Shown here one piece after another: positions 19,408 through 28,602 of a stretch of 64,000 bases of DNA; the stretch's first letter is position 1, and each line of letters begins with the position of its first letter. The notes beneath the pieces are model-generated. The model had not been told where the DNA came from. It saw only the letters and a list, made by a program, of their open reading frames with translations, and did no database searches. The position numbers and the translations under genes are program-made. This stretch comes from Azospirillum sp. TSH58 (GTDB lineage: Bacteria; Pseudomonadota; Alphaproteobacteria; Azospirillales; Azospirillaceae): assembly GCF_003119115.1 (NCBI RefSeq), contig NZ_CP022367.1, forward strand, positions 770,001-834,000, written 5' to 3'.

Positions 19408-19854
19408 ATCACCGCAAGAATCGTTTTGCCCCACCCTGACCCTCCCCCGCTGACGCAGGGGAGGGGACAAACGGCGCTTCGCAAAATCCCCCTCCCCCTG
19501 CGCGGCGCTCGCGCAAACCCGCCATAGCGATGGTTAACGTCGCCCATTTCCTAAAATGTTCCGCTTATTGCGTTTATTCTTACACGGTCATTCGAACATT
19601 CGATATCCATAGACATTCCAAACATTACTCAAGTACTTCGAAAGATCGGATTGGTTTACCAAGTCGCCGCTATGCCGTTGCGCCAAACGGCACAGAAAGA
19701 CCCATGACCTTGCGCCAAACGGGTCTTCCCACCGGGCTAGGGCCATTTTTCCGCCCCCACTAAGTTGCTGAAAACCCTTGCGAACAGACGGCCTCGACCG
19801 CTGTTGGGGAATCATCTTCTTGCGATTCCCGTCCACTGCGGTTATTCGAATACC
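19408..19854. other. Long intergenic region upstream of slt
   Basis: 447 bp with no supported gene. The first 100 bp hold a hairpin and a pyrimidine-rich, REP-like segment. From about 19530 the DNA becomes AT-rich. A 13-bp direct repeat, TTGCGCCAAACGG, occurs at 19678-19690 and 19710-19722, 32 bp apart (about three helical turns), and could be a pair of regulator sites for the lytic transglycosylase gene. No clear promoter was assigned. Confidence 0.5.
19440..19465 (+). terminator. Hairpin after uracil-DNA glycosylase gene
   Basis: An 8-bp stem CCCTCCCC / GGGGAGGG with a 10-nt loop, about 33 bp after the stop. There is no T-run, so it may be a REP-like mRNA-stabilising hairpin rather than an intrinsic terminator. 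A second pyrimidine-rich block (CCCCCTCCCCCTGCGCGG) follows. Confidence 0.5.
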
Positions 19855-21885
19855 ATGTTCCGGATATTGTGCAGCGCAGCAAACACCGTCTCGCTGCGGC
19901 GGAAGGTCCTGGGAATGGCGGGGGTGGCGCTGGCGCTGTGCGCGGCACCCGACCCGACGGGCGGCTATCGCCCAGCCCAGGCCGGCCTTGTGATCCACGC
20001 GCCGGATGGACGACCCGTCGTCCCGCCGGGATTCGATCGCGCCGAGCAGAACCTGCTTCTGGCGACGGACGCCGATGCCCGCGCCGTCCAGCTGACGGAA
20101 GAGGACGCCCGCCATTACCGGCGCATCTTCGCCCTTCAGGAACGGGGGGAGTGGGAAGGGGCCGACTGGGAAATCCGCCTGCTGCACGACCGCCGCCTGA
20201 TGGGGCACGTGCTGCGCCAGCGCTATCTGCACCCCGACCGCAAGGCGAGCTACGACGAGCTGGCCGGGTGGCTCCAGCGCTACGGCGACCTGCCGGGCGC
20301 GGAACGCATCCACGCGCTGGCCCAGCGCCGCGCCCCCGCCGGCCAGCAGCGCGCCCTGAAGCCGCCGCGCGGCGGCGACGGGGAGCGGCTGACCGGATCG
20401 CTGGAGCGGCTGGGCGGCCTGCGCCCCGAACCGCTGCCGGAGAGCATCTCCGACGAGGACCAGTCCGATCCGGACAAGAGCGCCGAGGCGGCCGAGGACA
20501 AGGGCGAGGACAAGGGCAAGATCACCGTCGCCCCGCGCAGCCGCACCGCCAGCCGCACCAGCCACGCCGCCCCGTCCCGCGTGACCGACCTGCTGCGCGC
20601 CGGCAAGCCGGGGGCGGCGCTCGCCCTGCTCAACCAGGACGATTTCGGACGCAGCCTCGACCCGGTGCAGTACGACCAGGCGCGGGCGCGCATCGCCGCC
20701 TCGCTCTATTATTCCGGCGACGTGACGCAGGCGCTGTCGCTCGCCTCGGCCAGCGCCGCCCGCTCCGGCCCGGCGGTGATCGAGGCGCATTGGATCGCCG
20801 GCCTCGCCGCGTGGCGGCTGAAGCAGTACGACCGCGCCGCCCGCCACTTCACCAACCTCGCCGAGGCCGGCCCGCAATCGCCCTGGCTGGCCTCCGCCGC
20901 CGGCTTCTGGGCGGCCCGCGCCCACGCCCGCCGCGGCCGCGAGGAGCAGGCGCGCATCCATCTGGCCGCCGCGGCGCGCTACCCCCACACCTTCTACGGC
21001 CTTCTCGCCCACCGCAAGCTGGGCGGCTCGGGCGATCTGAACTGGCGCACGCCGGAGCTGACCGGGGAGCATCTGAAGGCGCTGTCCGCCCTGCCCGGCG
21101 GCACCCGCGCCATCGCCCTGATCCAGGCCGGCCAGCGCGAGGCGGCGGAGCTGGAGCTGCGCCGCATCCATCCGCGCGGCGACGCGCTGGCCGAGCAGGC
21201 GCTGGTGGCGCTGGCCGACCGCGCCGGGCTGCCGGGTCTGGCGCTCCAGGTCGGCAACGCGGTGGCCGGTCCGGACGGCGCGCCCTACACGGCCGCCCTC
21301 TACCCGGTGCCGCACTGGAAGCCACGCGACGGCTTCGCCGTGGACCGGGCGCTGGTCTTCGCGGTGATGCGGCAGGAATCGCGCTTCGACCCGAAGCTGG
21401 TCAGCTCCGCCGGGGCCACGGGCCTGATGCAGATCATGCCCGCCACCGCCCAGCATGTGCAGGAGCGCAACGCCGACATCGGCGAGGCCGACGCCGCCCG
21501 CGCCGGCCTGTTCGATCCCTCCACCAACATGGAGCTTGGGCAGCGCTACATGGCGGAGCTGCTGAACAGCCAGGACATCGGCAACAACCTGTTCCTGCTC
21601 GCCGCCGCCTACAACGCCGGCCCCGGCACGCTGGCGCGCTGGCGCCGGGAGCTGTCGGACATCGGCAACGACCCGCTGCTCTTCATCGAGAGCCTGCCCT
21701 ACGCCGAGACGCGCAACTACGTCGAAAAGGTGGTCGCCAACTTCTGGATCTACCGGCTGCGGCTGGGTCAGGAAATCGAATCGCTGGACGCCGTTGCGGC
21801 GGGCGGCTGGCCGGTCTATATGCCGGTGGATGTCTTCCCGGCGGCCCGGTCCACCCAGGTCGCGCAACACGGCGAAGCCCCCTGA
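19855..21885 (+). CDS. Slt-type lytic murein transglycosylase
   Basis: Periplasmic enzyme of 676 residues that cleaves peptidoglycan glycan strands to 1,6-anhydro products. An N-terminal signal segment (VLGMAGVALALCAAP) follows a basic start. A long superhelical region (about 60-480) resembles the Slt70 U-domain. The C-terminal SLT domain has the catalytic Glu E508 in MRQESRFDP, then GATGLMQIMPATA and AAAYNAGPG. The ATG at 19855 fits the signal peptide best. It begins a likely operon with moaB (13 bp downstream) and the phosphotransferase gene. Confidence 0.92.
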   Translation: MFRILCSAANTVSLRRKVLGMAGVALALCAAPDPTGGYRPAQAGLVIHAPDGRPVVPPGFDRAEQNLLLATDADARAVQLTEEDARHYRRIFALQERGEWEGADWEIRLLHDRRLMGHVLRQRYLHPDRKASYDELAGWLQRYGDLPGAERIHALAQRRAPAGQQRALKPPRGGDGERLTGSLERLGGLRPEPLPESISDEDQSDPDKSAEAAEDKGEDKGKITVAPRSRTASRTSHAAPSRVTDLLRAGKPGAALALLNQDDFGRSLDPVQYDQARARIAASLYYSGDVTQALSLASASAARSGPAVIEAHWIAGLAAWRLKQYDRAARHFTNLAEAGPQSPWLASAAGFWAARAHARRGREEQARIHLAAAARYPHTFYGLLAHRKLGGSGDLNWRTPELTGEHLKALSALPGGTRAIALIQAGQREAAELELRRIHPRGDALAEQALVALADRAGLPGLALQVGNAVAGPDGAPYTAALYPVPHWKPRDGFAVDRALVFAVMRQESRFDPKLVSSAGATGLMQIMPATAQHVQERNADIGEADAARAGLFDPSTNMELGQRYMAELLNSQDIGNNLFLLAAAYNAGPGTLARWRRELSDIGNDPLLFIESLPYAETRNYVEKVVANFWIYRLRLGQEIESLDAVAAGGWPVYMPVDVFPAARSTQVAQHGEAP

Positions 21886-21898
21886 CCGAAGCCCCGCC

Positions 21899-22435
21899 AT
21901 GCCGAAGATCGACGAATCCCGCCCGTTCCTGCCCGTCAACATCGCCGTCATGACCGTGTCGGACACGCGCACGCCCGCCGACGACCGCTCGGGCGACGCG
22001 CTGGCGGAGCGGCTGGCCGGCGCCGGCCACCGGCTGGGCGCCCGCGCCATCGTGAAGGACGACGTCGCCGCCATCCGCGCCCAGGTCCAGGCCTGGATCG
22101 CCGATCCGGAGATCGACGTGGTGCTGACCACCGGCGGCACCGGCGTGACCGGCCGCGACGTGACGCCGGAGGCGGTGGAGGCCCTGTTCGACAAGGCGAT
22201 CCCCGGCTTCGGGGAGCTGTTCCGCCAGCTCAGCTACGCCAAGGTCGGCACCTCGACGATCCAGAGCCGGGCGACCGGCGGGGTCGCCAACGGCACCTAC
22301 ATCTTCGCCCTGCCGGGCTCGCCCAGCGCCTGCCGCGACGCCTGGGACGACATCCTGGTCTTCCAGCTCGACAACCGGCACCGTCCCTGCAACCTCGTCG
22401 AACTGATGCCGCGCCTGCGCGAGCATCAGGTGTGA
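21899..22435 (+). CDS. moaB: Molybdenum cofactor biosynthesis protein MoaB
   Basis: 178-residue MogA/MoaB-fold protein that binds molybdopterin and probably adenylylates it during cofactor synthesis. The motifs TTGGTGVTGRDVTPEA and ALPGSPSA of the family are intact. The MoaB type is favoured over MogA by length and by SQLSYAKVGTS-like sequence. It lies 13 bp after slt and its TGA overlaps the GTG of the next gene by 4 bp. A molybdoenzyme subunit (paoA) is encoded in the same window but 41 kb away. Confidence 0.92.
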   Translation: MPKIDESRPFLPVNIAVMTVSDTRTPADDRSGDALAERLAGAGHRLGARAIVKDDVAAIRAQVQAWIADPEIDVVLTTGGTGVTGRDVTPEAVEALFDKAIPGFGELFRQLSYAKVGTSTIQSRATGGVANGTYIFALPGSPSACRDAWDDILVFQLDNRHRPCNLVELMPRLREHQV

Positions 22436-23445
22436 CCGTCTTCTCAAATGCGACTGGCACCGCCGGTCTTCACGCCGCCCTGACGCGGTTGCCGGCCTTC
22501 GCCGGTCTGCCGCCGGGCGCGCTGGAGCCGATGCCGCGCCGGGGCGTGGCGCACGACCATGTGCGGCTGGCGGGACAGGGTCTGGTCGCCCGCGTCCCGC
22601 GCTGGAGCCAGCTCGGGCTCGACCCCTTCGCCAATCTGGAGCAGCAGGCCACCGCCTTCCGCCGCGCCGCGCCGAGCGGCCACACGCCGGAGCTGGCCGC
22701 CGTCCTGCCGCCGGGGGCGGAGCTGCCGATGGGCGCGCTGGTGGTGACGGAGATCGTCGGGCGCCCGCCGCGCCTGCCGGGCGACATGCCGGCCATCGCG
22801 CGGGCGCTCGCCGCCCTGCACGCCCTGCCCCTGCCGCCGGACGACGAACGTGCCCCCCTGCCCGCCCCCGCCGACCCGGTGGCGGCGACCCTGGCCCAGG
22901 TGGAGCGGCAGGCGGTGTGGTTCGAGCGCGCCGGGCTGGCGCCGGACGCCCTGGCCCTTCTCGGGACGGAGCTGGAGGCCGCCCGCGCGGTCCGCTGCGC
23001 GGCGCCGATCCCCATCACGCTGGTCGGCAGCGACGTCCACCCCGGCAACTTCCTGATCGACGCCGCCGGCAAGGCGTGGTTCACCGATCTGGAAAAGGCC
23101 CAGTACGGCCACCCGGCCATCGACCTCGCCCACGCCAGCCTCTACACCTCCACCAAGTGGGAGCGGGAGGTCGCGGCGGTCCTCGCCCCAAACGAGGTCG
23201 CGGCGTTCCACGCCGCCTGGGAGGCGGCGGTGCCGCCCGCGCTGGCCGAGGCGGTGCGCCCGTGGCGCCGGCCCTTGCGCCGGCTGACCTGGCTGCGCAC
23301 CTTGTCCTGGATGGCCCGCTGGCGGGTGGAGGGCGCCGCCCTGTCGCCGGACATGCCGGACTCGCTGGCCGCCCACATGGACGCCCATGCGATCGACGTT
23401 CTCCGTCCGGAGGTCATCGGGCGGGTCGCCGCGGAATGGCGTTAG
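22432..23445 (+). CDS. APH-fold phosphotransferase
   Basis: 337-residue protein of the aminoglycoside/choline kinase-like family. The Brenner-type catalytic loop is seen as LVGSDVHPGNFLID (Asp in SDVHPGN), and the metal-binding position follows as WFTDLEKAQYGHPAIDLAHA. The N-terminal nucleotide-binding lobe is less clear. It starts with GTG inside the moaB stop, so the two are translationally coupled. The substrate is unknown; with no resistance context, a sugar, amino-alcohol or metabolite kinase is more likely than drug modification. Confidence 0.8.
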   Translation: MTVFSNATGTAGLHAALTRLPAFAGLPPGALEPMPRRGVAHDHVRLAGQGLVARVPRWSQLGLDPFANLEQQATAFRRAAPSGHTPELAAVLPPGAELPMGALVVTEIVGRPPRLPGDMPAIARALAALHALPLPPDDERAPLPAPADPVAATLAQVERQAVWFERAGLAPDALALLGTELEAARAVRCAAPIPITLVGSDVHPGNFLIDAAGKAWFTDLEKAQYGHPAIDLAHASLYTSTKWEREVAAVLAPNEVAAFHAAWEAAVPPALAEAVRPWRRPLRRLTWLRTLSWMARWRVEGAALSPDMPDSLAAHMDAHAIDVLRPEVIGRVAAEWR

Positions 23446-23579
23446 CCGAAAGGCGCCCGAGACATGCGATGGTTCGGGCCGCAGCGCGGTTAACCCTTGC
23501 CAGCGGTTGGTGTTAGACTGAGGAATCGAGTTTCAGGCTTTCCTGATCCGGACTCCGTAGGCGTGCAGGTGGACGCGGC

Positions 23580-25325
23580 ATGATGACATTCCGATTTGGG
23601 CGGACCCGATTTGGTCGGACGGCGCTCGGTGCCTTGCTCCTTTCCACGGCGGGCCTGCTGCCGGCCGGCCATGCCGCCGCGGCCCCTGCGGCGACGGAAC
23701 GCCCGTCGCTGACCTCGGCGACCGGCAGCTATCTGGCCGGGCGCTTCGCCCAGCGCCAGGACGATTGGGCCGCCGCCGCCCTGTTCATGGCGCACGCCCT
23801 GTCCGCCGACCCCGGCGACCTGACGCTGCTGCGCCGCACCTACCTGCTGAAGCTGGGCGAGGGGCAGTTCGACGCCGCCATCGACCTCGCCAAGCGGCTG
23901 CTGGAGCAGGACAACGACCCGCAGATGGCCATCGCCCTGCTGGCCTCGGACAATCTGGCCCGCGGCAAGCTGAAGGAGGCCAAGGCCATGGCCGCGCGCA
24001 TGCCCAAGGAGGGCATGGCGAAATACATCGGCCCGCTGATCGACGCCTGGCTGGCCGCCGCGGAAGGCAGGACCGACGCCGCGCTCAAGGCGCTGGAGCC
24101 GCTGTCCACGGCCAGCGGCTTCGCCGCCCTGCACGACCTGCACGCCGGTCTGGTGCTGGAGCTGGGCGGGCGCAAGGACGCCGCCGCGGAGCGCTTCGCC
24201 CGCGTGCTGGACAAGGAGGCGCCGCTGCGCGTCATCCAGATCGTCGGCAGCTTCTACGAGCGCACCGGCCGCAAGGACGAGGCGCGCAAGCTCTACGAGT
24301 CCTTCCGCGCCGGCAACCCCGACAGCCTGATGGTCGAACCGGCGCTGAAGGCGCTGGACGAGGGCAAGCCCGCCGCCCCGGTGGTGTCCGACGCCAAGCA
24401 GGGGCTGGCGGAGGCCCTGTTCGACCTGGGCAGCGCCATCCATCACGAGGGGGCGGAGGAGACCGCCCTGCTGTTCGGGCGGATCGCCCTTCATCTGCGC
24501 CCCGACCTGTCCCTGGCGCGGCTGATGATCGGCGACATCATGGAGAACCGCGACCACCACGCCGACGCGCTGGTCGAGTTCCAGGCGCTGGAGAAGGACC
24601 CGGTCCTGGGCTGGACCGCCCGGCTGCGCGCCGCCGAGAGCCTCGCCCGGCTGGAGCGCACGGACGAGGCCATCGCCGCCTTCTCCGCCCTGTCCGCCGA
24701 GCGGCCCGAGCGGACGGACGCGCTGATCCGGCTGGGCGACCTGTACCGCGTCGCCAAGCGCTACGGCGAGGCCGCCGACAGCTACAGCAAGGCGCTGGAG
24801 CGCATCGGCACGCCGGAGGAGCGTCATTGGGCGGTGCTCTACGCCCGCGCCATGTCCTACGACAAGATCGACCGCTGGCCGGACGCCGAGCGCGACCTGC
24901 GGGCGGCGCTGGCGCTGAAGCCGGACGAGGCCTTCCTGCTGAACTATCTGGGCTACAGCTACGTCGACCGCGGGCTGAACCTGGAGGAGGCCAAGAAGAT
25001 GATCGAGAAGGCCGTCGCCCTGCGCCCCAAGGACGGCTACATCGTGGACAGCCTGGGCTGGGCGCTCTACCGCACCGGCGATTTCGAAGGGGCGGTGGAG
25101 AAGCTGGAGCGCGCGGTGGAACTGAAGCCGACCGACGCCACCATCAACGACCATCTGGGCGACGCCTATTGGCGCGTCGGGCGCCGCAACGAGGCCCGCT
25201 TCCAATGGACCCGCGCGCTCCGCACCGCGGAGGAGGAGCCGCAGAAGGAGGACATCCGGGCCAAGCTGGACAAGGGACTGGTGGACCCCAAGGCCGCCGA
25301 GGCCGCGGCCCCGAAGGTCCAGTAA
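23580..25325 (+). CDS. Secreted TPR-repeat protein
   Basis: 581 residues with a Sec signal peptide (LGALLLSTAGLLPAGHAAAA, cleavage near residue 36) and about ten tetratricopeptide repeats. The last ones are the clearest (PDEAFLLNYLGYSYVDRG... PKDGYIVDSLGWALYRTG). No lipobox cysteine is seen, so it is probably a periplasmic scaffold protein. Unlike the downstream TPR genes it carries no glycosyltransferase domain. Proteins of this type are widespread in alphaproteobacteria, with roles in outer-membrane or export complexes that are not well defined. Confidence 0.85.
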   Translation: MMTFRFGRTRFGRTALGALLLSTAGLLPAGHAAAAPAATERPSLTSATGSYLAGRFAQRQDDWAAAALFMAHALSADPGDLTLLRRTYLLKLGEGQFDAAIDLAKRLLEQDNDPQMAIALLASDNLARGKLKEAKAMAARMPKEGMAKYIGPLIDAWLAAAEGRTDAALKALEPLSTASGFAALHDLHAGLVLELGGRKDAAAERFARVLDKEAPLRVIQIVGSFYERTGRKDEARKLYESFRAGNPDSLMVEPALKALDEGKPAAPVVSDAKQGLAEALFDLGSAIHHEGAEETALLFGRIALHLRPDLSLARLMIGDIMENRDHHADALVEFQALEKDPVLGWTARLRAAESLARLERTDEAIAAFSALSAERPERTDALIRLGDLYRVAKRYGEAADSYSKALERIGTPEERHWAVLYARAMSYDKIDRWPDAERDLRAALALKPDEAFLLNYLGYSYVDRGLNLEEAKKMIEKAVALRPKDGYIVDSLGWALYRTGDFEGAVEKLERAVELKPTDATINDHLGDAYWRVGRRNEARFQWTRALRTAEEEPQKEDIRAKLDKGLVDPKAAEAAAPKVQ

Positions 25326-25327
25326 GG

Positions 25328-25354
25328 TCCGGTCAGATCCGGTCAGATCCGGTC
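25328..25354. repeat. 10-bp tandem repeat after stop codon
   Basis: TCCGGTCAGA is repeated at 25328 and 25338, with a partial third copy at 25348. It begins 3 bp past the stop codon of the TPR gene. Confidence 0.85.
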
Positions 25355-25435
25355 CGACCGCCACACAGGCCGCCCCCCCGGCCGGCGCGCAATCGTTCCC
25401 TTTACGTTCCGCTTTTCCGCGGCTATCCTGTCCCC

Positions 25436-26512
25436 ATGGACGAGATTCCGCGGCAAGCCCTGAAAGGACGGGGGGCGATCAGCAACCTGACCTCCCGCTA
25501 CGAGCGGGAGACGCGGGTGCTGGCCGACGACGGCTGGGACGGCAACGAAGCGGTGACGGAAACCGTCCCGACCCAGGTCTTCGACGACACCGCCCGCTCG
25601 ATCCTGTCGAAGAACACGTCGCCCGACGTGATCTTCGAGCGGTCGGTGAACCCCTACCGGGGGTGCGAGCACGCCTGCATCTACTGCTTCGCCCGGCCGA
25701 CCCACGCCTATCTCGGCCTGTCGCCGGGGCTGGATTTCGAGACGAAGATCTTCCGCAAGGCCCGGGCGGCGGAGCTTCTGGCGGCGGAGCTTCGCGCCAA
25801 GTCCTACCGTTGCCAGCCGCTGGCGCTGGGCGCCAACACCGATCCCTACCAGCCCATCGAGCGGGAGCAGCGTATCACCCGCGCCGTGCTGGAGGTCTGT
25901 CGCGACTTCAACCAGCCGGTGATGATCATCACCAAGTCGGCGCTGGTCCTGCGCGACCTCGACATCCTGGCGCCGATGGCGGCGAAGGGGCTGGTCAACG
26001 TCGCGCTGTCGGTCACCACGCTCGACCGCGACCTCGCCCGCCGGATGGAGCCGCGGGCCAGCACGCCGCAGCGGCGCCTCGCCGCCATGCGCGACCTGAC
26101 GGCGGCCGGCGTGCCGGTGGCCGTGCTGGCCAGCCCGATGATCCCGGGGCTCAACGACCATGAGCTGGAAGCCATCCTGACCGCGGCGGCGGAGGCCGGG
26201 GCGACCCAGGCCAACTACATCCTCCTGCGCCTGCCGCTGGAGATCGCCGGACTGTTCGAGGAATGGCTGCGCGAGCACGCGCCCAACCGCGCCGAGCGCG
26301 TGCTCAGCCTGATCCGCCAGTGCCGCGAGGGGGAACTCTACCAGTCTCAATTCGGCAGCCGCATGAAGGGCTCCGGCCCGGTGGCGGAGCTGCTGGCGAA
26401 GCGGTTCAAGCTGGCCTGCCGGCGCCTCGGCCTCAACGCCCGCGACGCCGCCCTCAACTGCGCCGACTTCAAGCCCCCTCCGGCCCGCGGCGATCAACTG
26501 ACGATGTTTTGA
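25436..26512 (+). CDS. PA0069-family radical SAM protein
   Basis: 358-residue radical SAM enzyme related to spore photoproduct lyase (SplB-like). The 4Fe-4S motif CEHACIYC (C77, C81, C84; CxxxCxxC) is complete and sits in the family context NPYRGCEHACIYCFARPTHAY. ANTDPYQPIE and a TIM-barrel-like remainder follow. Family members occur in many proteobacteria and their substrate is unknown. The frame extends far upstream, but the part before 25436 overlaps the TPR gene and is not coding. Confidence 0.9.
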   Translation: MDEIPRQALKGRGAISNLTSRYERETRVLADDGWDGNEAVTETVPTQVFDDTARSILSKNTSPDVIFERSVNPYRGCEHACIYCFARPTHAYLGLSPGLDFETKIFRKARAAELLAAELRAKSYRCQPLALGANTDPYQPIEREQRITRAVLEVCRDFNQPVMIITKSALVLRDLDILAPMAAKGLVNVALSVTTLDRDLARRMEPRASTPQRRLAAMRDLTAAGVPVAVLASPMIPGLNDHELEAILTAAAEAGATQANYILLRLPLEIAGLFEEWLREHAPNRAERVLSLIRQCREGELYQSQFGSRMKGSGPVAELLAKRFKLACRRLGLNARDAALNCADFKPPPARGDQLTMF

Positions 26513-26655
26513 TCGTTCCGTCCCGCGCGGACACGATCCGGCCCGCTCGGCGTTGATCGGGCGGCCGTCGCTGGGCTACCCTCCGCCGCCTGAACACGCC
26601 CGGACGGGCGTCGGACATCCGGGTCGCGGTTTTAAGGTCGAGGGAGACGGGGGTA

Positions 26656-28572
26656 ATGGCCACGATCGGTGAAGTCCTGGCCGTCGCGTTCGCCGAGCAT
26701 CGCGCCGGCCGTCTTCCCAAGGCGGCCGCTCTCTATCGCCGGGTTCTGGAAACCGACCCGGCGAACCCCAACGCCCTGTATCTGCTCGGCATGGCCGAGT
26801 GGCAGTCCGGCCGGCCGGCCCCATGCCTGATCCTGATCGGGCGGGCGCTTCGGCTCAATCCCGGCTGGATCGAGGCGCGCGTCAACCGGGCCACCATCCT
26901 CTACAAGGCCGGCCGTTCCGCGGAGGCCACCGCCGACTGGCGGCGGCTGACCCTCTTCGATCCGGGCCATCCGCAGGCCTGGCGCAATCTCGGCGACGCC
27001 TTCCAGGCCCAGGGCGATGCCGGGACGCCGCAAGCCGTCCAAGCGCTTCGCCATGCCGCCCGCCTCGATCCCGGCCTGGCCGAGCTTCATCACGATCTGG
27101 GGGTGGTCCTCCGCCGCGCCGGCCGGATCGACGAGGCGGTGGACAGCCTGCACCGCGCCATCGCGGTCAAGGCCGATCTGGCGCCCGCCCACATGAACCT
27201 CGGCAACACCCTGCTCGAACGCGGCGATGACGCCGCGGCCCAGGCCAGCCTGCGGCGCGCGCTGGCGCTCGGCCCGGCCAGCCCGGAATACTGGTACAAC
27301 GCCGGCAACGCCCTGTACGCCCACGGCGATCCGCAACGGGCGCTGAGCGCCTACCGGCGGTCGGCGCGGCTCGGGCTCGGGCTCGCCCATGTGCGGGTGG
27401 CGACGGCGCTGAGCGAGCTGGGACGCCCGGCGGAGGCGGAGGCCGAACTGATCGAAAGCCTGCCGGTCCCCGGCGTCAACGTACCCCTCAGCATCGAGTT
27501 GCTGACCAACGTCTTCCTGCGGCGCGGCGGGCTGGCCGAGGGGCGGGCGTTCTTCACCCGGCTGGCCTCGACGCCGCTCGGCGGCGTGACCTATCGCGGC
27601 GAATGCCTGACGGCGCTGGCCGCGTTCGATCTGCGGGACGGCGCGCCACGGGCCGCCCGCGACCGGCTGGCGGCGGTGCGCGGGGACAACGGCTGGTTCT
27701 TCACCGTGAAGTCGCTCGCCGCCCTGCGCGCGACCCTGGCCGATCAGGGGCTCCAGCTCATCCGCCCCGCCGCCATGGAGGCGGACGGCGGGCACCGGCC
27801 CCCGCGCGTGACCTCGTCGTCGCTGGCCACCTGCGGCCGCTTCGCCCACACCGTCCTGGAATACATCCTGGTCCGGCTCTACGCCGAGAAACACGGCTTC
27901 CTGCTGGAGACGCCCGACTGGGTGGGCGGCGCCTTCTTCGAGCTGAACGACCCGCCGCCGAGCGGCCCGCTGCCACCGCTGCTGTTCGCCCGCCGCACCC
28001 TCAACGAGCTGGTGACCGGCGCCACGGAGCGGGCGCCGATCGCCGATCGCGACATCCTCTCGCCCCTGTTCCTGTTCGAGCACAAGCAGGAGTACCGGCG
28101 GCGGGTCCAGTCCTGGCTGACGCCGCGCCGGGTCTGGGCGCCGCATCTCGACCCGGCGATTGAACGGTTGCGGGCGGCGGGGAACACGGTGGTCGCGCTC
28201 CACATCCGGCGGGGCGACTTCGTGACGGCCAACTACCCGATCACCGAGACCGCCTGGTACGTCGACTGGCTGCGCGACTGGTGGCCGCGTTTCGACCGGC
28301 CGGTGCTCTATGTGGCCAGCGACGACGTCGCGGCGGTCCGCCACGCCTTCGCGGAGTTCCATCCCCTGACGCGGGCCGACGTCGTGGAGGAGTGGGCGGG
28401 GCTCGACTTCCTTCAGGATTTTCACGTGCTGATGAACGCCGACGTGGTCGGCACCAGCGCCGCCAGCGGCTTCAGCGTCCTGGCCGCCCGCCTCAACAGC
28501 CGTGCCCGCCTGTTCGTCGAGCCGGACGTCGCCGCCCGCCGCATCCGGCCCTTCGAGCCCTGGACGCCCTGA
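26656..28572 (+). CDS. TPR protein with fucosyltransferase-like domain
   Basis: 638 residues. Residues ~5-300 are TPR repeats with canonical spacing. Residues ~385-638 form a GT-B-type transferase domain whose key motif VALHIRRGDF is the GDP-binding HxRRxD signature of alpha-1,2/1,6-fucosyltransferases (GT11/GT23-like). The other GT11 motif, GRFGNQ, is degenerate here (CGRFAHTVLEY); the paralogue encoded at 30454-33270 keeps it. It may therefore use a different acceptor or be impaired. No signal peptide is seen, so it is cytoplasmic. It is the first gene of the glycosyltransferase cluster and is convergent with the next one. Confidence 0.82.
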   Translation: MATIGEVLAVAFAEHRAGRLPKAAALYRRVLETDPANPNALYLLGMAEWQSGRPAPCLILIGRALRLNPGWIEARVNRATILYKAGRSAEATADWRRLTLFDPGHPQAWRNLGDAFQAQGDAGTPQAVQALRHAARLDPGLAELHHDLGVVLRRAGRIDEAVDSLHRAIAVKADLAPAHMNLGNTLLERGDDAAAQASLRRALALGPASPEYWYNAGNALYAHGDPQRALSAYRRSARLGLGLAHVRVATALSELGRPAEAEAELIESLPVPGVNVPLSIELLTNVFLRRGGLAEGRAFFTRLASTPLGGVTYRGECLTALAAFDLRDGAPRAARDRLAAVRGDNGWFFTVKSLAALRATLADQGLQLIRPAAMEADGGHRPPRVTSSSLATCGRFAHTVLEYILVRLYAEKHGFLLETPDWVGGAFFELNDPPPSGPLPPLLFARRTLNELVTGATERAPIADRDILSPLFLFEHKQEYRRRVQSWLTPRRVWAPHLDPAIERLRAAGNTVVALHIRRGDFVTANYPITETAWYVDWLRDWWPRFDRPVLYVASDDVAAVRHAFAEFHPLTRADVVEEWAGLDFLQDFHVLMNADVVGTSAASGFSVLAARLNSRARLFVEPDVAARRIRPFEPWTP

Positions 28573-28602
28573 CGCCTGCACCCGGACGGCTTCCGCCACG
28601 GG

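Noticed and set aside
14434-19470. A 1678-residue minus-strand frame
   Set aside because: It crosses three well-supported genes (SUV3-like helicase, ETF-QO, UDG) in other frames and has no domain of its own.
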